This document shows positions 26,125 through 34,732 of a stretch of DNA of 64,000 nucleotides, piece after piece. Where the stretch lies: the NCBI GenBank assembly GCA_017550335.1, contig JAFZPM010000027.1, forward strand, positions 62,001 to 126,000. Direction: 5' to 3'. A program made the translations under genes and the position numbers. The notes below the pieces were generated by a model. The model searched no databases. It was not told where the DNA came from and was given only the letters and a program-made list of their open reading frames with translations. Positions within the stretch are counted from its first letter, which is position 1. Each line of letters begins with the position of its first letter. This DNA comes from Paludibacteraceae bacterium (GTDB taxonomy: Bacteria > Bacteroidota > Bacteroidia > Bacteroidales > Paludibacteraceae).

Positions 26125-27120
26125 TTACTCTTCCTCCTCAAGATTTGATTTGGAATACCCATCCTCCTCCGGGTTGAATTCGATGTACTCTCCCGTTTCA
26201 CTGATCTTGTAGTAGCTGACGGTATCCGATCGGTTGATCGACTTCCCCTTCTGCTCTGTCTTCCTTTGCCTCTTTTGGAGTATCGGATAGTTGTCTATGT
26301 GCTTGGGAATAAGCGTGTATTGGTTGTTGTACATTACTCTTTCGCGTAGATAATCGTCATCATCATCATCTTCGTCCTCCTCCTCACTGTCCTTCGAATT
26401 GTATTTGGAGAAAATCTTGTCGTAAAAGAAAACGCCATAGCCATCTCCGTTGTCGTAATTCCTCACGTCGTTGAATATTATTTTTTTCTTGCATACGTCG
26501 TAAACACAGTACATGTAGGTGTAATGGTCGGAGACCATGCAGCTATAGTTCATGGCTAATAGAGGCTCCCCGTTTGATTTGAAGACTGCGTCACAGCTCT
26601 TAATGTCATGTTGGGGATATGCGGTGAGACTGCTGTCTTTCAGAATGAATTCGCCGTTCTCAATCGAGTAGTACAGGTGTCTGAAAGGGCTCTTGCCTCT
26701 ATCGTTGAAGTCGTATATTAGGATCTTGTTTTTGTCATGTGTGTAAATGCGTACTGTTTTGGGATGGTCTACGTTTTTGTTTTTTGACCGGAATTCCAGG
26801 AAAGCATGGTCTCCTTTGTCGTCGGGGAAAGTGCCTTCTGGATCACGCTTCAATTGATTGATGACGGAAGTGTATAGTTTATTTCTGTTCAGGGTGCGTT
26901 TTACCCTTTGGGTTGCGCTCTTGTCCGGATCGCTTTTGTGGTAATTGCTGTGTTTGGCCACCACGACGGAATATATGCAGTGATCCAACAGATAGGGGTA
27001 TGAGGCTTTCTCTTCTTTGACCTTCTGGTTGATCGCGAAATAATTAGCCCAATTGATGATCAGCAGTGCCAGTAATGGCAACATGGTGCAGATGATGATC
27101 GCTTTCTTATTCATATACAC
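26125..27120 (-). CDS. membrane-anchored extracytoplasmic protein with acidic tract, unknown
   Basis: The 331-residue product has one N-terminal membrane helix (about residues 5-25) and a soluble domain with beta-rich segments (KTVRIYTHDKNKILIYDF, YTYMYCVYDVCKKKIIF). A run of acidic residues (SEEEDEDDDDDDYL) lies near residue 245. No known domain was recognised. It follows the small membrane protein gene by 6 bases on the same strand, so the two probably form an operon. Confidence 0.6.
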   Translation of the reverse strand: MYMNKKAIIICTMLPLLALLIINWANYFAINQKVKEEKASYPYLLDHCIYSVVVAKHSNYHKSDPDKSATQRVKRTLNRNKLYTSVINQLKRDPEGTFPDDKGDHAFLEFRSKNKNVDHPKTVRIYTHDKNKILIYDFNDRGKSPFRHLYYSIENGEFILKDSSLTAYPQHDIKSCDAVFKSNGEPLLAMNYSCMVSDHYTYMYCVYDVCKKKIIFNDVRNYDNGDGYGVFFYDKIFSKYNSKDSEEEDEDDDDDDYLRERVMYNNQYTLIPKHIDNYPILQKRQRKTEQKGKSINRSDTVSYYKISETGEYIEFNPEEDGYSKSNLEEEE

Positions 27121-27126
27121 ACGTTT

Positions 27127-27519
27127 TTAAGGTGTTATGACAATGGCTAACGAATCTATGAGGTCGAGATTTTTGTCTTTTCTCCTGATTTCGTCGTAAT
27201 AGGAATTTACCCATGCGAATCTCCTGTCGAACACTTGTCCCCTGGTCCGTTGCTCCACGAACCTCCTGCAGCTATCGGGACCAGCCGTCTTGTATAGATG
27301 CTCTATTTTCTTCGCGATCCGGATGCATTCTTTTTGGTCTAGGTCTAAGTGATAACTGTGGACAAGATCATAAATGCCGGCGTTTTCATAAAAGGAACCA
27401 TACTCCCGCATTTCATGGTATTCTTTCTCCCGGGAAGGTAACAAGTAGTTCTTTACCCATAGGGTGGGCATGATAAGTAGCGCATAGGCTAATATGAGGT
27501 ATATTATTTTCCTCTTCAT
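27127..27519 (-). CDS. small single-helix membrane protein, unknown
   Basis: An upstream ATG at 27534 adds five residues; the start at 27519 (MKRKIIYLILAYALL) places the basic residues and membrane helix at the N-terminus and is preferred. The remaining 105 residues are charged and helical. It is the first gene of a pair with the 331-residue protein. A TATATTTG box lies upstream at 27555-27562. Confidence 0.55.
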   Translation of the reverse strand: MKRKIIYLILAYALLIMPTLWVKNYLLPSREKEYHEMREYGSFYENAGIYDLVHSYHLDLDQKECIRIAKKIEHLYKTAGPDSCRRFVEQRTRGQVFDRRFAWVNSYYDEIRRKDKNLDLIDSLAIVITP

Positions 27520-27554
27520 TGGATTGGTGAACATGTTAACGATTCCGATGGTTG

Positions 27555-27562
27555 CAAATATA
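27555..27562 (-). promoter_or_regulatory. -7 box (TATATTTG) for the small membrane protein pair
   Basis: A perfect TAnnTTTG match on the minus strand 35 bases before the chosen start. Confidence 0.45.
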
Positions 27563-27620
27563 GCGTATTTAGTCGTTGGAGAGATGCTTTTGTCTATTCG
27601 TTTTTTGATGGAATGACAAT

Positions 27621-28346
27621 CTATTTCGGCAGAAAAACCACCTTCTTGGCAACTCCAATATATTTCCGTAATTCATTTATATCCTTTGCACCGAATTGAG
27701 CGTATGACCGTAATTCCCTGGATTTCGGATAAAAAATCTTCTTCAAGTTGCAATGAGAAAACGCACTGGTATTAATGGACTTGACGTGCGTCGGGATGGT
27801 GAAACTCTCTCCGCTTCTCATCGGCGGATATTTCAGTAACGCTTTCTTGTCTTTGGTATATAAGATGCCGCCAATGCTGCAGTAATCCTTGTTCTCTGGG
27901 TCCACAATGATTTCCTTTAGTTTCTCACAGCTGATGGCGGCGTACTCTGAGGTGCATATGTCATGTACACTGGTGACGCTCTTCGATATGTATAGTTTTT
28001 CCAGTTCGGGAAGGGTTAGCATCGAGATGTCTATATAGCCATCCGGTATGACCAATATTTTCGGGGATGATGTTTTTATTTTGAGGAAAGATGGATATTC
28101 GTTCGGAATGTATACCGATTTGACTTTGTGTTTTTCCCCTTTGATAGTTACTTCCGTAGGAAGGACGATGGAGTCTTGCGCCGTCTCAAACCCGTACACA
28201 AATACATCGCACACCACTTTCCCTCTGATTTCATACGCGTAGTGTATGCCATCCACCGTGACGCAATGTGGGTGTTCGCTATGGCAGGACATCGCATCGG
28301 TGACGTATAGAAGCATAAGGATAAGCGGGGTGATCAGTTTCTTCAT
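27621..28346 (-). CDS. secreted BspA-like leucine-rich repeat protein
   Basis: The 241-residue protein has a signal peptide (MKKLITPLILMLLYVTDAMS). Repeats of the BspA/LRR_5 type follow: LPELEKLYISKSVTSV, then the very typical cluster NKDYCSIGGILYTKDKKALLKYPP, where a stored-value loop precedes FTIPTHVKSINTSAFSHCNLKKI. BspA-like proteins are surface or secreted adhesins in Bacteroidota and protists. This is a small version with few repeats and no T9SS-type C-terminal domain visible. Confidence 0.8.
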   Translation of the reverse strand: MKKLITPLILMLLYVTDAMSCHSEHPHCVTVDGIHYAYEIRGKVVCDVFVYGFETAQDSIVLPTEVTIKGEKHKVKSVYIPNEYPSFLKIKTSSPKILVIPDGYIDISMLTLPELEKLYISKSVTSVHDICTSEYAAISCEKLKEIIVDPENKDYCSIGGILYTKDKKALLKYPPMRSGESFTIPTHVKSINTSAFSHCNLKKIFYPKSRELRSYAQFGAKDINELRKYIGVAKKVVFLPK

Positions 28347-28387
28347 GGTCGTTCTTATGTCTTGAATTTTATTGGTTGCGATTTGTG

Positions 28388-28395
28388 CAAATATA
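28388..28395 (-). promoter_or_regulatory. -7 box (TATATTTG) for the LRR gene
   Basis: A perfect minus-strand TAnnTTTG match about 41 bases upstream of the start codon. Confidence 0.45.
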
Positions 28396-28429
28396 ATGTT
28401 TTTGTTTTATTTGTGTGTCGGATGTTTTG

Positions 28430-28437
28430 TACATTTG
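28430..28437 (+). promoter_or_regulatory. -7 box (TACATTTG) for the Sel1-repeat gene
   Basis: A perfect TAnnTTTG match 24 bases before the start codon; nearby TTTG sequences are at poor distances for a -33 box. Confidence 0.4.
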
Positions 28438-28461
28438 TTCTTATAATCGAATTGTATTGTC

Positions 28462-30030
28462 ATGCGAATTAATAGTGTTTTGTCTTTTCTTCTGGCGCTT
28501 GTGCTTCTGTGTGGATGTGAGGAGGCTAAATGTCCCCGATGTGGACAGCCCATGAGTGACGGTAAATGTGGTAATTGCGTGGTGTCGACGGACTCGATAG
28601 GCGTGGATGATATTTTGGATGATGACGAGAAGGCTCGCAAAGAATCGGAAAGGATACTGGCGCACTCTTTGTATGTGCAAGGTGCTCTGCTCGCGGATAC
28701 TTCTGATGATTATGTTATCAGGGATGAAGCGATTCCCTTTTTGTTGAAATCCGCCCGAATGGGTTGTGACTCGGCTCGGTGCCTTTTGGGAGTGACCCTA
28801 TTGCATCTTGAGGAAGAACATATAGATATAGACAATGCGGTATATGACTCTGTCATCTGTTGGTTGAAAATGGCGGCGGAAAATGGGAACGTCGATGCTC
28901 TATACTATGTCGGGGAGTGTTATTGGTATGGATTGAGTAGTGTGGATAAGGATTCTGAGGAAGCTTTCAAGTGGTATCAGAAAGCCGCATTGCGAGAGAA
29001 CATGAAAGCGCAATTTGCTCTTGGCCGTATGTACCAATCAGGCGATGGGGTGGGGAAGGATGAAAAGGAGGCGGTCAAATGGTTTAGGAAGTCGGCTGAG
29101 CATGGGTTCGATGAGGCGCAATGTAGGTTGGCCATATGTTATGAGTCAGGCGAAGGGGTAGAGCCGGATGGAACCGAGGCTTTCAAGTGGTATAGGAAAG
29201 CCGCTGAGCAAGGGATTGTCAGTTCGCAATGTAAGGTTGCCCGATGTTATGAGTTGGGCATATGGGTGGAGAAGAATGAAAACGAGGCTTTCAAGTGGTA
29301 TAGGAAAGCTGCTGAGCAATATAATACCGAAGCGCAATGGGAAGTCGCCTCCTGTTATCTGGCAGGGAAATGGGGTGCCGAGAAGGATACTATAGAGGCT
29401 TTGAAATGGTTATATCAGGCTGCGGAAAGTAACCATATCGATGCGATAAAACAACTTGCGGCGTGTTGTGTGGAAAGTAAAAGCGTGGTGATAGATTCGA
29501 GTATATGTTCCGTGCCGGAAAATAGGGCTAAAGAGAATGCTGATAGCCTGAATCAATTAGGTGTCAAATATGAGAGCCGAGGCGATTTTTCGGAAGCGTA
29601 TTATTATTATAAATTGGCTGCGGAGAAAGGAATGCCAAAATCGCAGAATAGTTTGGCCCAATGCTATTTGCGGAAACAACCTGCTAGAGCCATTTATCTG
29701 CAGAAAGCTTTCATCTGGTTTACGTCGTCGGCGAATTTAGGGGATGTGCTAGGCCAATACAACCTGGGCTTGTGCTATTACTTTGGCACTGGCACGGATA
29801 TCAATTACGAGAAGGCGGTCAAGTGGTTTGGGAAAAGCGCCGAGCAAGGATACGTGGATGCGCAGTATAATCTCGGCGTTTGTTATTCGAAAGGACAGGG
29901 CGTCCCTAGTAGTTGTGTGGAAGCTTACAAGTGGTACAAAAAGGCGGCGGATGGAGGTCATGCCGACGCTATCAGAATCGTTGGCATGATGAAAAATAGT
30001 TCTTGTCCGCTATATAATTTTAGATGGTAA
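28462..30030 (+). CDS. Sel1-repeat lipoprotein with N-terminal zinc ribbon
   Basis: The 522-residue protein starts with a lipoprotein signal (LALVLLCGC, lipidated Cys near residue 19). A compact two-knuckle zinc ribbon CPRCGQP...CGNC follows at about residues 24-39. The rest is Sel1-like alpha-solenoid repeats of about 36 residues, with recurring A..WY.KAAE.G...AQ..L...Y..G.GV, at least nine copies between about residues 90 and 515. Such proteins act as scaffolds in envelope or signalling complexes. A ribbon directly after a lipidation site is unusual. Confidence 0.85.
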   Translation: MRINSVLSFLLALVLLCGCEEAKCPRCGQPMSDGKCGNCVVSTDSIGVDDILDDDEKARKESERILAHSLYVQGALLADTSDDYVIRDEAIPFLLKSARMGCDSARCLLGVTLLHLEEEHIDIDNAVYDSVICWLKMAAENGNVDALYYVGECYWYGLSSVDKDSEEAFKWYQKAALRENMKAQFALGRMYQSGDGVGKDEKEAVKWFRKSAEHGFDEAQCRLAICYESGEGVEPDGTEAFKWYRKAAEQGIVSSQCKVARCYELGIWVEKNENEAFKWYRKAAEQYNTEAQWEVASCYLAGKWGAEKDTIEALKWLYQAAESNHIDAIKQLAACCVESKSVVIDSSICSVPENRAKENADSLNQLGVKYESRGDFSEAYYYYKLAAEKGMPKSQNSLAQCYLRKQPARAIYLQKAFIWFTSSANLGDVLGQYNLGLCYYFGTGTDINYEKAVKWFGKSAEQGYVDAQYNLGVCYSKGQGVPSSCVEAYKWYKKAADGGHADAIRIVGMMKNSSCPLYNFRW

Positions 30031-30037
30031 AAAAATA

Positions 30038-30066
30038 GGGCTGACTCCTTCATGGAACCAGCCCTT
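30038..30066 (-). terminator. terminator of the ABC/OmpA/PspA-like operon
   Basis: AGGGCTG pairs with CAGCCCT, and on the minus strand the stem is followed by ATTTTTTT. It is 34 bases beyond the last stop codon of the operon and just after the Sel1 gene, so it may act in both directions. Confidence 0.75.
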
Positions 30067-30099
30067 GGATTTGGCTTTTCTTTTGCCGAAAATAATTTT

Positions 30100-31161
30100 T
30101 TACTTACAGATTTCATCCATGTACGCCGTGATGGTCTTCACGTAGTTGGCGTACTCTTCCGTGTTGAATACCCACTCCCCGCGAGGCTTGGTCTCCTCGC
30201 CCGTGTAGTGGATGTCGATCTCCTTGAAGATGCGGCATGGATTGGCCTGCAGGATGAAGACTTTGTTACTGAGGTAGCAAACCTCTTCGATGCTGTGGGA
30301 GACATTGATGATGGTCGGGTCCATCTTCATCTCGTAGAATATCTTGAGGATGATGTTCTGTACTTCACGCTTCATCTTGATGTCCAACGCACCCGTCGCC
30401 TCGTCGAAGAGGATGATCTGGGACTCGCATGCGAGGCATCTGGCGATGGCGACCCTTTGTTGCTGGCCACCACTCAGTTTGGCTGGGTACTTGTCCATAT
30501 GGTCCTCCAGACCCACCCGTCTCAGGAGGTCTTTGGCCTTCGCCTCCGCGGTTGCCTTGTCCACGCCCTTGACGAGCATAGGCAACATCACGTTTTGCAG
30601 GACGGTGTACCATTCGAAGTTACTGTATGTTTGGAACACCATAGGGAAGTTGTGGTTCTCCGACAATTTCTCGCCGTAGATTTCCACCGTTCCTTCGTTG
30701 AACTTGTTGAGACCTGCTATCACTTTGAGCATCTGTGATTTGCCGCAGCCTGACGCACCCATGATGGAGACGAGCTGTCCCCTGCCGGGAAGGTCAGGTA
30801 TGGTGAGGTTGAAGTTCTCGAACAAACGGTATTCGTTCTTCTCTCCTTTGTTGAAGATGTGGGTGATGTTCCTGAGTCGGATGACATCTACCTCACCGTC
30901 GCCTCTCGGGCTTTGGCTTCTCTTCGGACTCTCTGTCTGACGAGGCTCCTCTGTCTGGCGATACTCCTCCGTTTGGCGAGGCTCCTCTTTGGGGCGATTA
31001 TCCCTCATGAGGGCGTCGATGTTGATATCCGTATTGGTCTCGGTTTCGGTCTGCTCCTCCCTGATGTCGTTTGCCGGGTTCTCTTCGTCCCTGCTGTGCT
31101 TCATTAAGCTGTCAATGTCTATATTTCTGTCCATAACGTTATCTGTTTTAGAGCACACCAT
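30100..31161 (-). CDS. ABC importer ATPase with repetitive N-terminal extension
   Basis: The 353-residue protein has an ABC domain of the taurine/nitrate/sulphonate class from about residue 90: Walker A GASGCGKSQ, Q-loop VFQTYSNFEWYTV, signature LSGGQQQR, Walker B IILFDEATGALD, then H-loop. The first 90 residues are a low-complexity extension. They hold two copies of an (N/D)IxID(S/A)LMx motif (residues about 13-20 and 46-53) and RQTEE-type repeats, not normal for SsuB/TauB. The ATG at 31161 overlaps the permease stop (TAATG); an internal ATG at 31134 is possible. It is the last gene of the five-gene operon. Confidence 0.88.
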   Translation of the reverse strand: MVCSKTDNVMDRNIDIDSLMKHSRDEENPANDIREEQTETETNTDINIDALMRDNRPKEEPRQTEEYRQTEEPRQTESPKRSQSPRGDGEVDVIRLRNITHIFNKGEKNEYRLFENFNLTIPDLPGRGQLVSIMGASGCGKSQMLKVIAGLNKFNEGTVEIYGEKLSENHNFPMVFQTYSNFEWYTVLQNVMLPMLVKGVDKATAEAKAKDLLRRVGLEDHMDKYPAKLSGGQQQRVAIARCLACESQIILFDEATGALDIKMKREVQNIILKIFYEMKMDPTIINVSHSIEEVCYLSNKVFILQANPCRIFKEIDIHYTGEETKPRGEWVFNTEEYANYVKTITAYMDEICK

Positions 31162-31967
31162 TAGGCGCGGCGGTGTTTGAAAATAATTGGTTCACACTTC
31201 TTGAAGATAAAGTCCTGTATGATGCCTATCGCGATGATGATCAGCAGCAGGGCATATACGCAGTCCATGGAGCTCTGGCGCGTCATCGTGGTGATGCAGG
31301 CACCGATACCGCCCTCGCGGTTGATGTTCTCCGCTATGGTCACGTAGGTGTATGAGATGGCTACGAGTCCGCGGATGTCGCTATAGACGCTGGACATCAC
31401 ATAAGGGAAGTATACGTGGCGGAACATCTGCCAATTGGTCATGCCGATCGTCTTGGCGGTCTGTAGATAGACGTTATCCTTTGGATTGTTCGGGTTCTGC
31501 AGGTCCAGCACCTTCTGCGTCACCACTGGTAGGATGTAGATCAAGATACCCAAGGCGAGGAAGCTGGCCTTCATGTTGAATCCGAGACCGAAGATGGCCA
31601 CCATGATACCGCTGACCGCCGGCAAAGGCAGGAAGCGGATGGCCTCGAACGGTTTCTGGAACATGGAGCGTAGGATAGGGTAGATGCCTATCAGGAAGCC
31701 CATAGGGATGGCGATCACCAAGGCGATGACGTAGCCGGCGAGGTTGAGCCCTACGGTGTAGCCTATGTTGCCGAAGAGGTTGCGCTCCGAGATCAGTTTA
31801 GGGATGGCCCGGAGGACATCCAACGGGTTGGGAAGGATTTTTGGGGAGATCCATCCCGTGATGGTGACGATGTACCAGATGACAAGTAGCACGATTCCTC
31901 CCACTATGCCAGTTATCATCGAGTCTCTGGTGGATAAATTTCCTCCGAATTTAAATAGTTCTTTCAT
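31161..31967 (-). CDS. ABC importer permease (TauC/SsuC-like)
   Basis: The 268-residue inner-membrane protein has six hydrophobic helices and the EAA-type loop (DIRGLVAISYTYVTIAENINREGGIG) typical of binding-protein-dependent permeases of the nitrate/taurine/sulphonate group. It would pair as a dimer with the ATPase encoded next, whose start overlaps its stop. The substrate is not evident. It begins 69 bases after the SBP-OmpA gene, and that gap carries a hairpin followed by T residues. Confidence 0.88.
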   Translation of the reverse strand: MKELFKFGGNLSTRDSMITGIVGGIVLLVIWYIVTITGWISPKILPNPLDVLRAIPKLISERNLFGNIGYTVGLNLAGYVIALVIAIPMGFLIGIYPILRSMFQKPFEAIRFLPLPAVSGIMVAIFGLGFNMKASFLALGILIYILPVVTQKVLDLQNPNNPKDNVYLQTAKTIGMTNWQMFRHVYFPYVMSSVYSDIRGLVAISYTYVTIAENINREGGIGACITTMTRQSSMDCVYALLLIIIAIGIIQDFIFKKCEPIIFKHRRA

Positions 31968-31985
31968 CTGTCATTGAAAATAAAA

Positions 31986-32019
31986 AAAGTATAGGCGGAC
32001 ACACTGCCACCTATACTTT
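31986..32019 (-). terminator. hairpin with T-tract inside the operon (possible attenuator)
   Basis: AAAGTATAGG pairs with CCTATACTTT across a 14-base loop that includes a GG/CC inner pair. On the minus strand the stem is followed by TTTTTATTTT. It lies between the SBP-OmpA stop and the permease start, so it should reduce read-through to the transporter genes relative to the three upstream genes. Confidence 0.6.
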
Positions 32020-32035
32020 TATGGTTATTGTAATC

Positions 32036-33598
32036 TTATTGGGCGATCAATTGCAGGTCAGTCGTACGGTAGCTCTCGTTGGACTCCTTGACACCGTCCT
32101 CGATGGCGTGCTTAGGACCATTACCGACTACAACGAACCTGTTACGGTTGATCTTATACTCGTTGGTGAGGTAGTCAACCACGGCTTGCGCTCTCTTCTT
32201 GGAAAGGGAGACGTTGGAGTTGTAGTTACCCGTGGCGTCCGTGTTACCCTCGATACGGATACGAGTGTTGGCGTAGCTCTGCACGATATCCACGAACTCG
32301 CGGTCGATTGTGGCGCGCGCCTCGTTGTCGAGGGTGAATCCGTTGACAGGGAAGTTGATTGTCACCTTCTTGTTGGAGAAAGCTTTTACCGTATCCTCTT
32401 TCACGGTAGGAGCTGTGAATGTCTTCTCTGCTGTACCCACTGATTTCTTTTGCTCAGGCGTCAGGGAGTTCTTCTCGTTCACCAACTCCACGATATCCGT
32501 GTAGGCCGCCTTTGACCAAGGCAGTACGGACTTGCAGAGACCTAGACCTGAGTATATGCGAGACATCTTGGAGTAGATGCGCTCACCCGTCATGCCGGTG
32601 TAGTCTGAGTTGAGACCCATCCAGTTCATTTGGTCCTCCATGGATGCGTAGTTGATGGTGGAGCTGGAGGCGAGGGCGAATTCCACGTCCGTCTCAAACT
32701 CTTTCGCGAATACTTGCGCAGCCTCGTTGAAGGCGGTCTTGTTGTTGGTTACCTCCGCATTGGCGGCGAGGATGGCCTCCACGATCTTAGCGGCGAGGTC
32801 TTTGTTCTTCTCCAACCACTCTTTCTTGGCGATGAGACCGTCAGAGACGAGCATGTTGGATTGTGCGGTAGAGGTGAGCAAGTGCGCACCCTTGAAAGCG
32901 TTGATGCAGTCCACGTCATCCGGGCTCCAAACAGCGGCGCAATCCACTTGTTTAGCCTTGAAGGCTTGGGCGGCGTCCACACCGGAGGATACCTTGACAG
33001 GGATGATGTCGTCCATTGTCAGACTAGAGGTCTCGAGGGCGTTGATGAGCAATGTGTGGGAGGCGGTACCCTCCGCGTATGCTACACGTTTGCCTTTCAA
33101 GTCGCTGATTTGGTTGATGGTGGCGTTGGCCACCAAAGCGTCCGCACCTGCGCTGAAGTTCAGGAGCATGAAGTACTTCATGTCGGTCATGGTACCGCTT
33201 GAACTCATCTCCACAGGGAGTGCGTCCAATGTGCAGTATTCGATCTGTGCGTCATCGTTCTTCAAAGCGGAACGAGCGGCGTCGAAGTCGTCCATCACGA
33301 TGACCTTCAGTTTGAGTCCGTACTTCTTGGCGAAGTAGGAGTCGTCCTTCGGTTCCAATCCTCCGTTACCCCATACGATCGGAGCGAAGCCCGTGTAAGG
33401 GTTCACCACCAATGTGGCGTCGTATTTGGATTTCTTCGTCAATGATCCCAGTGAGGGAAGTGACGGAGCCTCCTTGCTGTTGTTCTCCGTGCAACCGCTC
33501 ATGATGCCGGAGAAGTATAGGATGGCACATACGACAGCGGTTATGGCACCGATGATGGTAAATCTTCCTAAGAATGTTAGTCTGCTGAAAAAACTCAT
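32036..33598 (-). CDS. substrate-binding protein fused to OmpA peptidoglycan-binding domain
   Basis: The 520-residue protein has an N-terminal membrane helix (about 10-33) ending in SGIMSGC, a possible lipobox. A type 2 periplasmic binding domain of the NMT1/TauA class follows from about 58 to 330, with GYGLKLKV-type and SDLKGKRVAYAEGTASHTLL motifs. A C-terminal OmpA domain (about 405-520) shows RIEGNTDATG and NVSLSKKRAQAVVDYL, with the Asp and Arg that bind diaminopimelate in family members. It should hold a solute receptor on the cell wall. Fused SBP-OmpA proteins are known but uncharacterised. Confidence 0.85.
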   Translation of the reverse strand: MSFFSRLTFLGRFTIIGAITAVVCAILYFSGIMSGCTENNSKEAPSLPSLGSLTKKSKYDATLVVNPYTGFAPIVWGNGGLEPKDDSYFAKKYGLKLKVIVMDDFDAARSALKNDDAQIEYCTLDALPVEMSSSGTMTDMKYFMLLNFSAGADALVANATINQISDLKGKRVAYAEGTASHTLLINALETSSLTMDDIIPVKVSSGVDAAQAFKAKQVDCAAVWSPDDVDCINAFKGAHLLTSTAQSNMLVSDGLIAKKEWLEKNKDLAAKIVEAILAANAEVTNNKTAFNEAAQVFAKEFETDVEFALASSSTINYASMEDQMNWMGLNSDYTGMTGERIYSKMSRIYSGLGLCKSVLPWSKAAYTDIVELVNEKNSLTPEQKKSVGTAEKTFTAPTVKEDTVKAFSNKKVTINFPVNGFTLDNEARATIDREFVDIVQSYANTRIRIEGNTDATGNYNSNVSLSKKRAQAVVDYLTNEYKINRNRFVVVGNGPKHAIEDGVKESNESYRTTDLQLIAQ

Positions 33599-33639
33599 AA
33601 TCGTTTAGTTGTTTAAAGTTATTGTTCCTTTGTCGTTAA

Positions 33640-34692
33640 TTAACACCATTTGTTCACCTCAACCTTCTCTTTCTCCTTCACAGTGCCGAAGCTGCTGTTG
33701 TCGATCTTTGATTCCTCGCTGAAGGAAGAGAACGAATCCTTCTGACCGTATTTCTTGAGGATCTCCTCCACGCGGTCTTCGTTGACGGCCGATTCGAGGT
33801 TGTAGTTCTCGAGCACGCCGTCGGAGTCGTTGATGAAGCCTTCCATCTCAGCCACGCTGGAGTTGATGGTGTTGGTGATGTGTTCGATGGCCATCTCCTC
33901 CTCGAGGCTTTGGGAGTCTCCGCGCATGATGCTGGAGATGGTCTTCAGGGCGCTGCGTTGCTCTTTGGCGGACTCGTAGGCGTCCTTCGTCCTCTTCAAC
34001 TCGAGTGATGAGCGCTCCACCTTCGCTTCGGCGATTGTCTCGAGGCGTTCCATCACTTCTTGGTACCTCTTAGAGGTCTCGATGCGTTTCTTCTGGCTCT
34101 CGATGATGCCGTCCAATTGGGCGATGTCGTTGCTCAGGTTGCTGATACTCATCTGGATCTTCAGCTTCTCGTTGGAGGTCAGGTTGCTGGCGCCCGCCAA
34201 CTGCTCTTTCCTCTTTTTCAGTTTGCGGATGTTATCCTCTTGCTGTGATTGGTAGGAGTCCAGCTTGCTGTTCATGCTGACGAGTATCGTGCGCAGTTTG
34301 GTGACATTCTCGTGCACGGTGCTTAGTTTGTCCTTCATCTTGCGGATGGAGTTCTCCAGGATGGAGATAGGGTCTATCTTTACGAACATGCCGACGATCT
34401 TGCGGTTGATGTGGAGCCAGAAGAGGGAAATCCACTTCCATGTGTTCTTGTTGAACAAGACCGCCAAGATGCCCACGATGGCGACGATCTCCAGGATGAG
34501 GACGAGCGTGTTGGCCGCTGCTGCCACCAGGAACGGAAGCGCTTTGGTGAAGAGGTATCCTAACCCTAGCGCGGCGCCTACCGCTGTGATTTTAGCGAAC
34601 GTTCCGCCCGGACGTTTGAACATTTCTTTGAGTGACACAGGCGTGCTGTTCTGATCGCCTGTGTTGTTTGAACCGAATAAATTGCTATCCAT
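33640..34692 (-). CDS. membrane-anchored PspA-like coiled-coil protein
   Basis: The 350-residue protein has two hydrophobic segments (about residues 32-55 and 60-82). A long coiled coil from about 108 to 245 follows, beginning DPISILENSIRKMKDKLSTV, similar to the start of PspA/IM30 domains, where D-P is followed by a paired helical hairpin. The C-terminal 80 residues are acidic and helical, like the PspA tail. PspA/IM30 proteins remodel membranes and sense envelope damage; the added membrane anchors and this resemblance need a profile search. It is gene two of the five-gene operon. Confidence 0.55.
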   Translation of the reverse strand: MDSNLFGSNNTGDQNSTPVSLKEMFKRPGGTFAKITAVGAALGLGYLFTKALPFLVAAAANTLVLILEIVAIVGILAVLFNKNTWKWISLFWLHINRKIVGMFVKIDPISILENSIRKMKDKLSTVHENVTKLRTILVSMNSKLDSYQSQQEDNIRKLKKRKEQLAGASNLTSNEKLKIQMSISNLSNDIAQLDGIIESQKKRIETSKRYQEVMERLETIAEAKVERSSLELKRTKDAYESAKEQRSALKTISSIMRGDSQSLEEEMAIEHITNTINSSVAEMEGFINDSDGVLENYNLESAVNEDRVEEILKKYGQKDSFSSFSEESKIDNSSFGTVKEKEKVEVNKWC

Positions 34693-34732
34693 CTTATTAT
34701 TTTGTTTTTATATTATTTTAATTGTTAGGTGA

